Of a stretch of 64,000 bases of DNA, positions 7,910 to 15,638 are shown one piece after another; positions within the stretch are counted from its first letter, which is position 1, and each line of letters begins with the position of its first letter. The notes under the pieces are model-generated. The model searched no databases. It worked only from the letters and a program-made list of their open reading frames with translations, and had not been told where the DNA came from. The position numbers and the translations under genes were made by a program. Origin of the DNA: Niveibacterium terrae (GTDB taxonomy: Bacteria; Pseudomonadota; Gammaproteobacteria; Burkholderiales; Rhodocyclaceae); assembly GCF_048213115.1 (NCBI RefSeq), contig NZ_CP172404.1, positions 3,534,001 through 3,598,000 of the forward strand. Direction: 5' to 3'.

Positions 7910-8956
7910 TCAGCAGCGATCGAGGTAGCGGGATCCGCACTGCTTGTAGCGCCGCGTCGAAAACAGCACGCTGGACGCAAAGGCTTCGAGACCGAGCTCA
8001 CGGACCAGTGCCGCGCATCGCGCCTGAACCTGAGCCTTGTCCTTGCCTTGGATCATGCAGTGCAGGTTGTAAGGCCAGAGCTGCGGAGCACGCTCGCGCC
8101 GGAAGCAAAGACTGACCCCGGCCTGGGCGGCGATCCTGCGCCCCAGCTCGGCGACCTGCTCGTCGGGCACGTCCCAGACGCACATCGCGCGACAGGCGAT
8201 AGCGCTCTCGGGCTGGCGAAGAACGATGCCGAGCCGGCGCAACGCGCCAGAGGTGAGCCAGGCGCGCAATTGCTCGATCACCTCGCGCTCGTGCATGCCC
8301 GCCCTCATCCCGAGCCGCGCGAAGGGCCTGGGCACCAGAGGCAAGCCTTGTTCCAGCGCCGCCAGCAGACGCCACTGCCGGGGTTCCAGGCTCATTCCAG
8401 GACGCGGCGAAGGGCCTCGCAAGGCCGCTTCGGCGGAGAAGGCTTCGAGCATCGGCAGATCAAGCGGCGCAAAGCCCGTCGCTTCCTCTATCCGGGCCAG
8501 AGCCGCATCGATGTGGGCGCGACTCGCCGCAGTCAGAACAAACCAGAGGTTGTAGTGGTGATCGCGGCCGTAGTTGTGATTGACCTCGGGCATCAGCGAG
8601 ATATAGCCAGCGATCGCATCGATCTGCTCGGCCGGAACCGACAGTGCGGCCAGAGTCGATGCGCCAAAGACCGCCGGGGTCGCTACCGCGCCAATCCGGG
8701 CGATCACTCCTTCGCGCAGCAGATGGCGCAGCGCCTGCAGCACCTGGCGCTGGGTGCGGCCGACCGCCGCCGCGATGCAGGCAAAGGGCTCGGGATCCAG
8801 AGGCAGATCGCGCTGCCAGCTCTTCACCAGATTGGCCTCGAAAGCGGCATCGCGCGGCTCCTCCGGCGCGCCCTGGAGCAGCGCGAGGATGTCCACCGCG
8901 CCCCCAAAGGACGGCAGGACATGCGGCGACAAACGATCAGAGACGGACACGGACAC
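7910..8956 (-). CDS. Fused siroheme decarboxylase (NirDL/AhbAB-like, AsnC-type fold)
   Basis: About 348 residues if the GTG at 8954-8956 is used; the frame is open to 9064 and the true start is uncertain (no strong Shine-Dalgarno, alternatives at 8950 and a TTG at 8986). Two tandem Lrp/AsnC-like modules are evident: the first spans roughly residues 40-165 with NHNYGRDHHYNLWFVL, the second roughly 190-345 with LCFRRERAPQLWPYNLHCMI. YNLW and WPYNL motifs are hallmarks of NirD/L/G/H and AhbA/B, which decarboxylate siroheme to didecarboxysiroheme for heme d1 or the alternative heme route. No other nir or ahb genes are in the window. The FNR-like site at 9076-9089 suggests oxygen-linked control and argues against the ATG at 9062-9064 as start. 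Confidence 0.85.
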   Translation of the reverse strand: MSVSVSDRLSPHVLPSFGGAVDILALLQGAPEEPRDAAFEANLVKSWQRDLPLDPEPFACIAAAVGRTQRQVLQALRHLLREGVIARIGAVATPAVFGASTLAALSVPAEQIDAIAGYISLMPEVNHNYGRDHHYNLWFVLTAASRAHIDAALARIEEATGFAPLDLPMLEAFSAEAALRGPSPRPGMSLEPRQWRLLAALEQGLPLVPRPFARLGMRAGMHEREVIEQLRAWLTSGALRRLGIVLRQPESAIACRAMCVWDVPDEQVAELGRRIAAQAGVSLCFRRERAPQLWPYNLHCMIQGKDKAQVQARCAALVRELGLEAFASSVLFSTRRYKQCGSRYLDRC

Positions 8957-9075
8957 CTCGGCTACGGCGATGGAGGATTCATACAATTCGCGGCTGAAAC
9001 AGGGGCGGCAAAACGGGCGGCTCCTTGATCTCCTCGCAGCGTAGGTCAGAATGCCGCGCCGCACCGGTCGCCTGT

Positions 9076-9089
9076 TTGACCCGAGTCAA
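9076..9089. promoter_or_regulatory. FNR/CRP-family palindrome upstream of siroheme decarboxylase gene
   Basis: A perfect inverted repeat TTGAC-CCGA-GTCAA, matching the TTGAN-N4-NTCAA format of FNR, ANR, DNR and NNR regulators with a C/G instead of T/A at the inner position. It lies 120 bp upstream of the likely start codon. At the usual -41.5 spacing, transcription would start near 9041. No rightward gene begins nearby. Confidence 0.6.
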
Positions 9090-9169
9090 TCGCGCGGACG
9101 CGGCCTTCTGCGCCAAATCAGGCGCGTGATACTTAGGCCCCGCCGACCGCGCTCATGACACCGGCAAGC

Positions 9170-10102
9170 TCAGCGCCCCGGCAGAAAAGGCTTGCCCAGC
9201 GACGCGGGCAGATTCAGCTGCAGCAGCTTGCGGTCGCGCGAGATCAGCACCAGAACGATGACCGTCGCCGCATAGGGCAGAGCCGACATCAACTGGGATG
9301 GCAGCGATATTCCCAGCCCCTGGGCATGCATCTGCAGAATCGTGACGCCACCGAAAAGGTAGGCCCCGAAGAGCAGGCGCAGCGGTTTCCAGCTCGCGAA
9401 TACGACCAGTGCGACCGCGATCCAGCCCCGGCCAGCGCTCATGTTCTGCACCCACAGCGGCGTATAGACCGTCGACAGATAGGCTCCGGCGATGCCGGCC
9501 ATCGCGCCGCCGAACAGCACCGCCCCGTAGCGGATCGCGACGACCGGATAGCCGATCGCATGCGCCGCTTCGGGCGACTCTCCGACCGCGCGCAGCAGCA
9601 GGCCCAGCCGGGTTTTGGCCAGCACCCACCACGAAGCCGCGAACACGAAGTAGGACAGATAAACGATGGCGTCCTGCTTGAAGAAGATCGGGCCGATCAC
9701 CGGAATCCCGGAGAGCAGCGGAATCGCGAGCGGTTTGAGGCCAGGCAGGCTGAAGCTGACGTAGCGCTGGCCGATGAAGGCCGACAGGCCGATGCCGAAG
9801 ATCGTCAGGGCGAGGCCCGCAGCGGACTGGTTCGCGGACAGAGACAGCACCAGGAAACCGAAGAGCGCCGCGGCCAGCATTCCGGCCAGCGCGCCGGCGA
9901 TCAGGCCCGCTCCGGCACCGCCCCCGGTCTCGACCGCACAGGCGAAGCCAGCGATCGCGCCGATCAGCATCATGCCTTCGACGCCCAGGTTGATGACACC
10001 GCTCCGCTCGGCGACGAGTTCGCCCAGCCCCGCGAACAGCAGAGGCGTCGCGGCGCCCAGCGTTCCGACCAGCACAGGAATCAGGTGTTCGATCATCGTC
10101 AT
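9170..10102 (-). CDS. BMP-type nucleoside/purine ABC transporter permease 2
   Basis: A 310-residue polytopic inner-membrane protein starting MTMIEHLIPVLVGTLG; the ATG overlaps the stop of the upstream permease (ATGA). The segment PLLFAGLGELVAERSGVINLGVEGMMLIGA is the conserved hallmark of the second permease of BmpA-dependent importers (NupQ/YufQ type). About eight to ten hydrophobic helices are visible. With the ATPase, the first permease and the divergent binding protein it should form one importer for nucleosides or purines; exact substrate unproven. Confidence 0.92.
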   Translation of the reverse strand: MTMIEHLIPVLVGTLGAATPLLFAGLGELVAERSGVINLGVEGMMLIGAIAGFACAVETGGGAGAGLIAGALAGMLAAALFGFLVLSLSANQSAAGLALTIFGIGLSAFIGQRYVSFSLPGLKPLAIPLLSGIPVIGPIFFKQDAIVYLSYFVFAASWWVLAKTRLGLLLRAVGESPEAAHAIGYPVVAIRYGAVLFGGAMAGIAGAYLSTVYTPLWVQNMSAGRGWIAVALVVFASWKPLRLLFGAYLFGGVTILQMHAQGLGISLPSQLMSALPYAATVIVLVLISRDRKLLQLNLPASLGKPFLPGR

Positions 10103-11190
10103 TCTCCTTGGCTCGCCGCACCGGCGGCTTTGAGCGGAACTCGGCGCTTGAACCGAAAGTCGATCAGCACATCGGTCGCGAGCAGGAAGAACAGCAACAT
10201 GCCCTGGAAGATCCCAGTGATCGCGGCGGGAAGCTGCAGCGACACCTGGGCCGCTTCGCCGCCCAGATAGATCAGGGCCATCAGCAGGCCGGAGAACACG
10301 ATACCGATCGGGTGAAGCCGGCCGATCCAGGCCACGATGATCGCCGCATAGCCGTAACCCGGCGAGATGTTCAGGTTCAGCTGCCCGACCGGGCCGGCCA
10401 CTTCGCCGACCCCGGCCAGCCCTGCGGTCAGTCCGGACAGGATCAGACTGAGCCAGATCGTCCGGCGCGCGGGGAAGCCCGCATAGCGCGCGGCCTGAGG
10501 CGCGAGACCGCCAACGTTGAGCTGGTAGGCGAGGAAGCTGCGGCTGACAAAGAGCCAGAACGCGGCAACGATCGTCAGCGTGATGAAGATCGACACATTG
10601 ACCCTGAGCCCTTCGAAGAGCATCGGGAAGAGCGCCGAATCGCCGAACATGACCGACTGCGGGAAATTCTGGCCCGCCGGATCGCGCCACGGGTCGCTGA
10701 CCAGCCAGGCGAGCAGGAAGTCGGCGACATAGGCGAGCATCAGCGTCGTCAGCGTTTCCTCGGCATTGAAGTGGGTCTTCAGCCAGGCCGGCAGCGCGCC
10801 CCACAGGGCTCCGCCGAACGCGCCAGTGACCACCATCGCCGGCAACACCCACCAGGCATCGATCCCGTTGCAGGCAATCGCAACGCCGCCCCCGAAGATC
10901 GCACCCATGATCAGCTGCCCTTCGGCGCCGATATTGTAGATGCGCGCCCGGAAGCCGATCGCGAGGCCTTCGGCGATCAGGATCAGCGGAGAGGCCTTGA
11001 CCATCAGCTCGCTCCAGCCGTTCGCATCGGCCAGAGGCTCGACGAAGAACACGCGGAAAGCGTCGAAAGGCTGCTTGCCGAGCGCGACGAACAGCAGGCC
11101 GGCCGAGACCAGGGTCAGCGCGATCGCGATCAACGGAGAGGCGAGCTTCATCGCCAGCGACGGATTCGCGCGCGGTTCAAGCCTCAGCAT
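10099..11190 (-). CDS. BMP-type nucleoside/purine ABC transporter permease 1
   Basis: A 363-residue inner-membrane protein starting MLRLEPRANPSLAMKLASP. It contains the branched-chain-permease-like core SPLILIAEGLAIGFRARIYNIGAEGQ, typical of the first permease in this family (NupP/YufP type), and about nine helices. The ATG at 11188-11190 overlaps the end of the ATPase gene by 14 bp; the longer frame start at 11220 would intrude further and lacks a ribosome site. It is the third gene of the XdhC-like/ATPase/permease/permease operon. Confidence 0.92.
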   Translation of the reverse strand: MLRLEPRANPSLAMKLASPLIAIALTLVSAGLLFVALGKQPFDAFRVFFVEPLADANGWSELMVKASPLILIAEGLAIGFRARIYNIGAEGQLIMGAIFGGGVAIACNGIDAWWVLPAMVVTGAFGGALWGALPAWLKTHFNAEETLTTLMLAYVADFLLAWLVSDPWRDPAGQNFPQSVMFGDSALFPMLFEGLRVNVSIFITLTIVAAFWLFVSRSFLAYQLNVGGLAPQAARYAGFPARRTIWLSLILSGLTAGLAGVGEVAGPVGQLNLNISPGYGYAAIIVAWIGRLHPIGIVFSGLLMALIYLGGEAAQVSLQLPAAITGIFQGMLLFFLLATDVLIDFRFKRRVPLKAAGAASQGE

Positions 11191-12733
11191 CGCCCGCCTC
11201 CTGCGCATCGAGAAGGCCACCCATCTTCAAACCGATCGCCTCGATGTCGGTCTCGTCGCGGGGCACGGCCTCGGACAGCCGGCCGGCGGAAAGCACCGCG
11301 ATCCGGTCGCATATCTCGAACAACTCTTCCAGCTCCTCGGAAATGACCAGCACGCCAACCCCCTGGCGCGAAAGATCGATCAGGGTCTGGCGCAGGAAAG
11401 CCGAGGCGCCGACATCGACGCCCCAGGTCGGTTGGGCGACGATCATCGCGCGCGGCTCCTGCATGATCTCGCGGCCGACGATGAACTTCTGCAGGTTGCC
11501 GCCCGACAGGCTGCGCGCGGCCGCCTGCGGACCGCGGCAACGCACATCGAAGCGCTCTATGCAGCGCGCGGCGAACGCCCGGGCGGCGCCGAAGCGCAGC
11601 AGGCCGTGGCGTTTGAGTCCCTTGCGGTGGGCGGTCAGAATCGTGTTCGCGGTCAGGGACATCGCCGGGACCGCACCGCGACCCAATCTTTCCTCGGGAA
11701 CGAAGGCGAGGCCCATATCGCGCCGACGGCCGGCGTCGAGATGGCCGACCGGAACGCCGTCGAGCAGAATCGCCCCCTCTGCCGAGCGCTGCTCCCCGGA
11801 CAGCGCCGCCAGCAGTTCAGCCTGGCCGTTGCCGGAAATACCGGCGATGCCGACCAGCTCGCCGCGTTTCACCTGCAGGTGGATTTCGTGCAGAGCCGTG
11901 CCGAATGCGTCATCGGTCGCGAGCGACAACGAACGCACTTCGAGCGCGACCCCCTCTTCCCCGGCGTAGGCGGGTGCGCAGCAGTGCGGCAGCTCACGCC
12001 CTATCATCATCCGCGCGAGGCTCGCCGAACTCTCGCAGCGCGGATCGGCTTCGCCGGCCACGCGGCCATCGCGCATCACGGTTGCCCGTTCGCAGAGCTC
12101 GCGGATCTCGTCGAGCTTGTGGCTGATGTAGAGGATGGACACGCCTTCGCTGGCGAGCTGGCGCAGGGTTCCGAAGAGTTTGCGCACGGCCTGGGGCGTC
12201 AGCACCGAAGTCGGCTCATCGAGGATCAGGAGCTGGGGGTTTTGCAGCAGGCAACGGACGATCTCGACGCGCTGGCGCTCGCCGACCGACAGGCTGTGCA
12301 CGAGGCGCCACGGATCGAGCGGCAGGCCATAGCGTCGGGAGACGTGCTCGACCCGCTCGGCCAGCGCTTCCAGGTCGAACTTGCCGTCCAGCACCAGCGC
12401 GATGTTCTCGACAACCGACAGCGTCTCAAACAGCGAGAAATGCTGGAAGACCATGCCGATGCCCAGCGCGCGCGCGGCGGCCGGGTTGGCGATCGTGATC
12501 TGCTTGCCATTCCAGAGGATTTCGCCGGCGTCGGCCTGAACCGCACCGTAGATGACCTTCATCAGCGTGCTCTTGCCGGCGCCGTTCTCGCCGAGCACGG
12601 CGTGGATTTCGCCGGGCCGCACGCGGAGACTGACTCCGTCGTTGGCGACGACGCCGGGATAGCGTTTGGTGATGCCAAAGAGCTCGATGCGCGCATCGCT
12701 GTGCGAGGCGCGCTCAGGGGGGGATGAATTCAT
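11177..12733 (-). CDS. BMP-type nucleoside/purine ABC transporter ATPase (two NBDs)
   Basis: A 518-residue double ATPase. The first domain has GENGAGKST (Walker A), LSVGERQRVEI (signature) and LLILDEPTSVLTP (Walker B). The second has the degenerate GISGNGQAELL in place of Walker A, LSGGNLQKFIVGRE as signature, and IVAQPTWGVDVG in place of a canonical Walker B; this asymmetry is normal for YufO/NupO-type proteins of BMP systems. The start is the ATG at 12731-12733 (MNSSPPERAS). It energises uptake through the two permeases encoded downstream. The XdhC-like gene lies 52 bp upstream. Confidence 0.93.
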   Translation of the reverse strand: MNSSPPERASHSDARIELFGITKRYPGVVANDGVSLRVRPGEIHAVLGENGAGKSTLMKVIYGAVQADAGEILWNGKQITIANPAAARALGIGMVFQHFSLFETLSVVENIALVLDGKFDLEALAERVEHVSRRYGLPLDPWRLVHSLSVGERQRVEIVRCLLQNPQLLILDEPTSVLTPQAVRKLFGTLRQLASEGVSILYISHKLDEIRELCERATVMRDGRVAGEADPRCESSASLARMMIGRELPHCCAPAYAGEEGVALEVRSLSLATDDAFGTALHEIHLQVKRGELVGIAGISGNGQAELLAALSGEQRSAEGAILLDGVPVGHLDAGRRRDMGLAFVPEERLGRGAVPAMSLTANTILTAHRKGLKRHGLLRFGAARAFAARCIERFDVRCRGPQAAARSLSGGNLQKFIVGREIMQEPRAMIVAQPTWGVDVGASAFLRQTLIDLSRQGVGVLVISEELEELFEICDRIAVLSAGRLSEAVPRDETDIEAIGLKMGGLLDAQEAGDAEA

Positions 12734-12785
12734 CGTCTGGATACGCAAGATCGGGGCTGCACCCCCGAAAGGTGCGATGGTAACT

Positions 12786-13196
12786 TCATTCGGGACATTC
12801 CGCGTCAAGAGTGAGCCGCCACTCCGACTCATCGTCGCCGTCGCGGCAGACGCGGAGCAGATGGGAGCCCCGCGCGACCGCTTCGGCTCGGCCGCGCCAG
12901 AGCAGGGCCTTGTCGGCATCGATGCGCTCGAAGAGCAAGCGCACAGCACCGGCGCCGGGGCCCAGCACGAAGCGCGTCTGTCTCTTTCTGAAACCTTGTT
13001 CGAGCAGAGCGCGCGCGATCGCCATCGCCTCCCATTCGAGGTGAGCGCCTCCCAGAGAGCCGCAACAGCCATGGGTGGCCACCAACATCGCCTCCTGCTG
13101 TTCGCAGCAAGCAAGCCCTTCCCGCGGAATCAGGCTGACCAGCATCAACGCGCCGTGACGGGCGAGCCATTCCGGCAGCCTCTGCAACCATTGCAT
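12786..13196 (-). CDS. XdhC/CoxI N-terminal-domain-like protein, degenerate and short
   Basis: A 136-residue protein from an ATG preceded by an excellent Shine-Dalgarno (GAGGAGG). It resembles the N-terminal domain of XdhC, the factor that loads molybdenum cofactor into xanthine dehydrogenase: SLGGAHLEWEAMAIARALLEQ corresponds to the GTIGGGHLEWxAI.AR.LL block, and RFVLGPGAGAVRLLFERID to the LGPSLGQCCGGxVxLLFE block. The family's GStPRE motif and CCGG motif are missing, and no Rossmann C-terminal domain follows. So it may be a paralog with a changed role, or decaying. Its position heading a purine-importer operon fits purine catabolism. No xdhAB genes are in the window. Confidence 0.65.
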   Translation of the reverse strand: MQWLQRLPEWLARHGALMLVSLIPREGLACCEQQEAMLVATHGCCGSLGGAHLEWEAMAIARALLEQGFRKRQTRFVLGPGAGAVRLLFERIDADKALLWRGRAEAVARGSHLLRVCRDGDDESEWRLTLDAECPE

Positions 13197-13370
13197 CGCG
13201 CCTCCTCGTGGAATCGGCGGCATCGCAGGATCGCCGACCGGAACCCGACATCCGGGAACCCGGCAAAACTTAACACAGCCGGTCAGGCCATCACCCCAGC
13301 GGGAATGGATCCGGAGTATCGGTCAAAACGAATGAACAGGCGGACGAATGAAGGGCGCAGATGAACAAAC

Positions 13371-13398
13371 GCCGGAAGACGTTTACACGTCATCCGGC
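13371..13398 (-). terminator. Stem-loop downstream of the small membrane protein gene
   Basis: GCCGGAAGACGT (13371-13382) and ACGTCATCCGGC (13387-13398) pair over 11 of 12 positions around a TTAC loop. On the minus strand it is followed by GTTTGTTC, a weak T-rich tail. It lies 40 bp beyond the stop codon of the 36-codon gene, so it is a plausible terminator for it. Confidence 0.55.
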
Positions 13399-13437
13399 GC
13401 AAGGGGGGGAGTCGGAGCGCGGTCAGGCCGCGCTCTT

Positions 13438-13548
13438 TCAGTCTTCGCTCATTTCGCTGAGCAGCTTTTCGGCGAGGTCATCGACATCGTTGCGCTTGGG
13501 CATCGCTGCGAAGATTACGGCCGGAACGATCAGGGCAAGCATCATCAT
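13438..13548 (-). CDS. Small membrane protein of 36 residues (novel candidate)
   Basis: An open frame reads ATG ATG ATG then CTT GCC CTG and ends in TGA at 13438-13440. The product starts MMMLALIVPAVIFAAMPKRN, a hydrophobic stretch of about 15 residues capped by Pro-Lys-Arg, followed by an acidic amphipathic helix (DVDDLAEKLLSEMSED). This resembles single-pass small proteins with a cytoplasmic regulatory tail. GAGAG about 10 bases upstream of the first ATG could serve as ribosome site. A stem-loop at 13371-13398 follows. It lies alone between the divergent halves of the BMP importer, with an AT-rich stretch (13560-13640) upstream as likely promoter. Not recognised as a known family. Confidence 0.5.
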   Translation of the reverse strand: MMMLALIVPAVIFAAMPKRNDVDDLAEKLLSEMSED

Positions 13549-13786
13549 GGGGGGAGTTCTCTCTGTCGCTTCTTTGTTGAAAGCAGTCTATCCAGATCCT
13601 TGATTTTTCACATGAAAACATTTGGATTGAAGCAAAAGAGAAATTGATGGCCCGGCAAGCCCTGCGCCGCTTATGGCCGGGATATGCCGGCAAGGATGGC
13701 CCGCCACCTTCCGGCTTGATAAAGTCCCCCCCTTGCGCCGTCACCAAGAGTTCGGGCGGCGTCTCATTCCTCCAGGAGAACCATCG

Positions 13787-14866
13787 ATGATCATGTCCCG
13801 CATCAAGATGCTGGCAGCCGGCGCCACCCTCGCGCTCGGCGTTGCTGGCGCAGCCACTGCGGCCGATCCGCTGCAGGCCGGCTTCGTCTATATCGGCCCG
13901 ACCGGCGACCACGGCTGGACCTACTCGCACGACGTCGGCCGCAAGGCGGTCGAAGCCAAGCAAGGCTCCAAGGTCAAGACGATAGGCGTCGAGAACATCC
14001 CCGAGACGGCCGACTCCGAACGCGTCTTCCGCGATCTCGCCAGCAAGGGTTACAAGGTCATCTTCGGCACTTCGTTCGGCTACATGAACCAGATGGAGAA
14101 GGTCGCCCGCGCCTTCCCGAAGACCGTGTTCATGCACTCGACCGGCTACAAGACCGGCAAGAATCTGGGCACCTACGATGTCCGCACCTATGAAGGCGCC
14201 TACATGCTGGGGGTCGTGGCCGGCAAGCAGACCAAGAGCGGCAAGCTCGGCGTGGTCGGCTCGATCGCGATCCCCGAAGTGATCCGCAACATCAACGCCT
14301 TCACGGTCGGCGCGCGCAGCGTCAATCCGAAGGTCACGACCCGCGTGATCTGGGTGAACAGCTGGTTCAACCCGGGCAAGGAACGTGAAGCGGCTCTGGC
14401 CCTGATCGCCCAGGGCGCCGACGTGCTGATGCAGAACACCGACTCCCCCGCCGTCGCCCAGACCGCGAAGGAAAAAGGCGTCTATGGCTTCGGCTGGGAT
14501 TCGGACATGACGAAATTCGGCGGCAAGTCGCAGCTCGCGGCTTCGGTGCTGAACTGGGGCATCATCTACAACGAGACGATAGACAAGGTCGCCGCCGGCA
14601 CCTGGAAGCCGACCCAGATCTGGTACGGCGTCAAGGAAGGCGCGGTCAACATCGACAACTTCGGCCCGGCGGTTCCGGCCGCGGTCAAGAAGCTGGCCGA
14701 AGAGCGCCGCGACGCGATCAAGGCCGGCAAACTCCACCCCTTCACCGGCCCGCTGAAGGATCAATCCGGCAAGCTCTTCCTGGCCGCCGGCAAGACGATG
14801 TCCGACGACGATCTGCACAAGTTCAACTTCTACGTCGAAGGCGTCGAAGGCAGCATCCCGAAGTGA
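13787..14866 (+). CDS. BMP family ABC transporter substrate-binding protein
   Basis: A 359-residue periplasmic protein. The start MIMSRIKMLAAG follows AGGAGAA by about seven bases. The signal peptide is a Sec type (cleavage likely after ATAA, before DPLQAG) with no lipobox cysteine, unlike many BMP lipoproteins. The mature part begins with GFVYIGPTGDHGWTYSHDVGR, the BMP/PnrA signature for nucleoside-type ligands; WDSDMTKFGGKSQLAASV near residue 235 is also typical. It should deliver ligand to the ATPase/permease set encoded on the opposite strand at 9.2-12.7 kb. A strong terminator follows at 14888-14915. Confidence 0.94.
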   Translation: MIMSRIKMLAAGATLALGVAGAATAADPLQAGFVYIGPTGDHGWTYSHDVGRKAVEAKQGSKVKTIGVENIPETADSERVFRDLASKGYKVIFGTSFGYMNQMEKVARAFPKTVFMHSTGYKTGKNLGTYDVRTYEGAYMLGVVAGKQTKSGKLGVVGSIAIPEVIRNINAFTVGARSVNPKVTTRVIWVNSWFNPGKEREAALALIAQGADVLMQNTDSPAVAQTAKEKGVYGFGWDSDMTKFGGKSQLAASVLNWGIIYNETIDKVAAGTWKPTQIWYGVKEGAVNIDNFGPAVPAAVKKLAEERRDAIKAGKLHPFTGPLKDQSGKLFLAAGKTMSDDDLHKFNFYVEGVEGSIPK

Positions 14867-14887
14867 GCGTCCGCGCTTCCGGAGAAC

Positions 14888-14915
14888 AAAAACGCCCGGC
14901 ATGCCGGGCGTTTTT
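14888..14915. terminator. Bidirectional terminator after the BMP binding-protein gene
   Basis: A perfect 14-bp inverted repeat: AAAAACGCCCGGCA followed directly by its complement ending in GTTTTT. The A-tract and T-tract make it usable from both strands, so it separates the binding-protein gene from the converging isochorismatase-fold gene. Confidence 0.92.
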
Positions 14916-14939
14916 CATTTCAAAACCCAAAACCCGAAA

Positions 14940-15590
14940 TCACAACGCCAGATCGGCCCTCACCTGCGCCCCGGCGTCCCGCCAGCCGCGTGCCAACTCA
15001 TCGATGCTCTTGCCGCTCTCGGTCGCGATCGCTTCGCGATACAGCGTCACCTTGTAGCCGCGGTTCAAGGCGCCGCGCGTCGTCGCATTGACGCAGTACG
15101 CCGCATCGAGGCCAGTGATCATCAGACGGTCCACCTGATGTTCGCGCAGGAAGGCATCGAACTCGGCGTTGGAGAAGGAGTCGGGCCGGTGTTTGACGAA
15201 GGTCCGGTCCGCGGCGCTCTGCGCGAGGCGGCGGTCCAGCTGGGCTCCCGGTGTTCCGGGCGCATTGATGTGATCGAACATCGTCGCGATCAGAAAATTA
15301 TCGATCTCGTTGCGGATGAAGACGACGAGATCGCCTCTCGCCCTCGCCTGGGCAATCAGCGCATTGGACGCCGTAACGATTTTGTCCCCGTCCCGATAAC
15401 GCTTTCTGGCCTGCGGTCCCGTGTAGTCCTGCTGGATGTCGATGACGACCAGCGCGGCGCGGGGAGACGGATAGGATGCGATTCGCTCTCCACGGCTCGG
15501 ACGGACGAAGAGGAACATCGCGGCGAAGAACAGGACCGCGATCAACGCAATCGCCACGCCGATCCAGATAAAGAACGCCTTCGCCGTCAT
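14940..15590 (-). CDS. Membrane-anchored isochorismatase-fold cysteine hydrolase
   Basis: A 216-residue protein. Residues 5-29 form one strong membrane helix (FFIWIGVAIALIAVLFFAAMFLF), followed by a basic segment and a full isochorismatase-like domain. The catalytic triad is visible: Asp51 in VVIDIQQDY, Lys133 in FVKHRPDSF and Cys166 in DAAYCVNAT. Family members hydrolyse amides or vinyl ethers (nicotinamide, isochorismate, N-carbamoyl compounds); the substrate here cannot be assigned. The anchor is unusual because most members are soluble. It lies 48 bp downstream of the PilT-like gene on the same strand and ends at the shared terminator. Confidence 0.88.
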   Translation of the reverse strand: MTAKAFFIWIGVAIALIAVLFFAAMFLFVRPSRGERIASYPSPRAALVVIDIQQDYTGPQARKRYRDGDKIVTASNALIAQARARGDLVVFIRNEIDNFLIATMFDHINAPGTPGAQLDRRLAQSAADRTFVKHRPDSFSNAEFDAFLREHQVDRLMITGLDAAYCVNATTRGALNRGYKVTLYREAIATESGKSIDELARGWRDAGAQVRADLAL

Positions 15591-15638
15591 CGCGATGCCT
15601 CCTTCTGCCTGTTGGTAAGCGGACGCAAAACCATCGTC

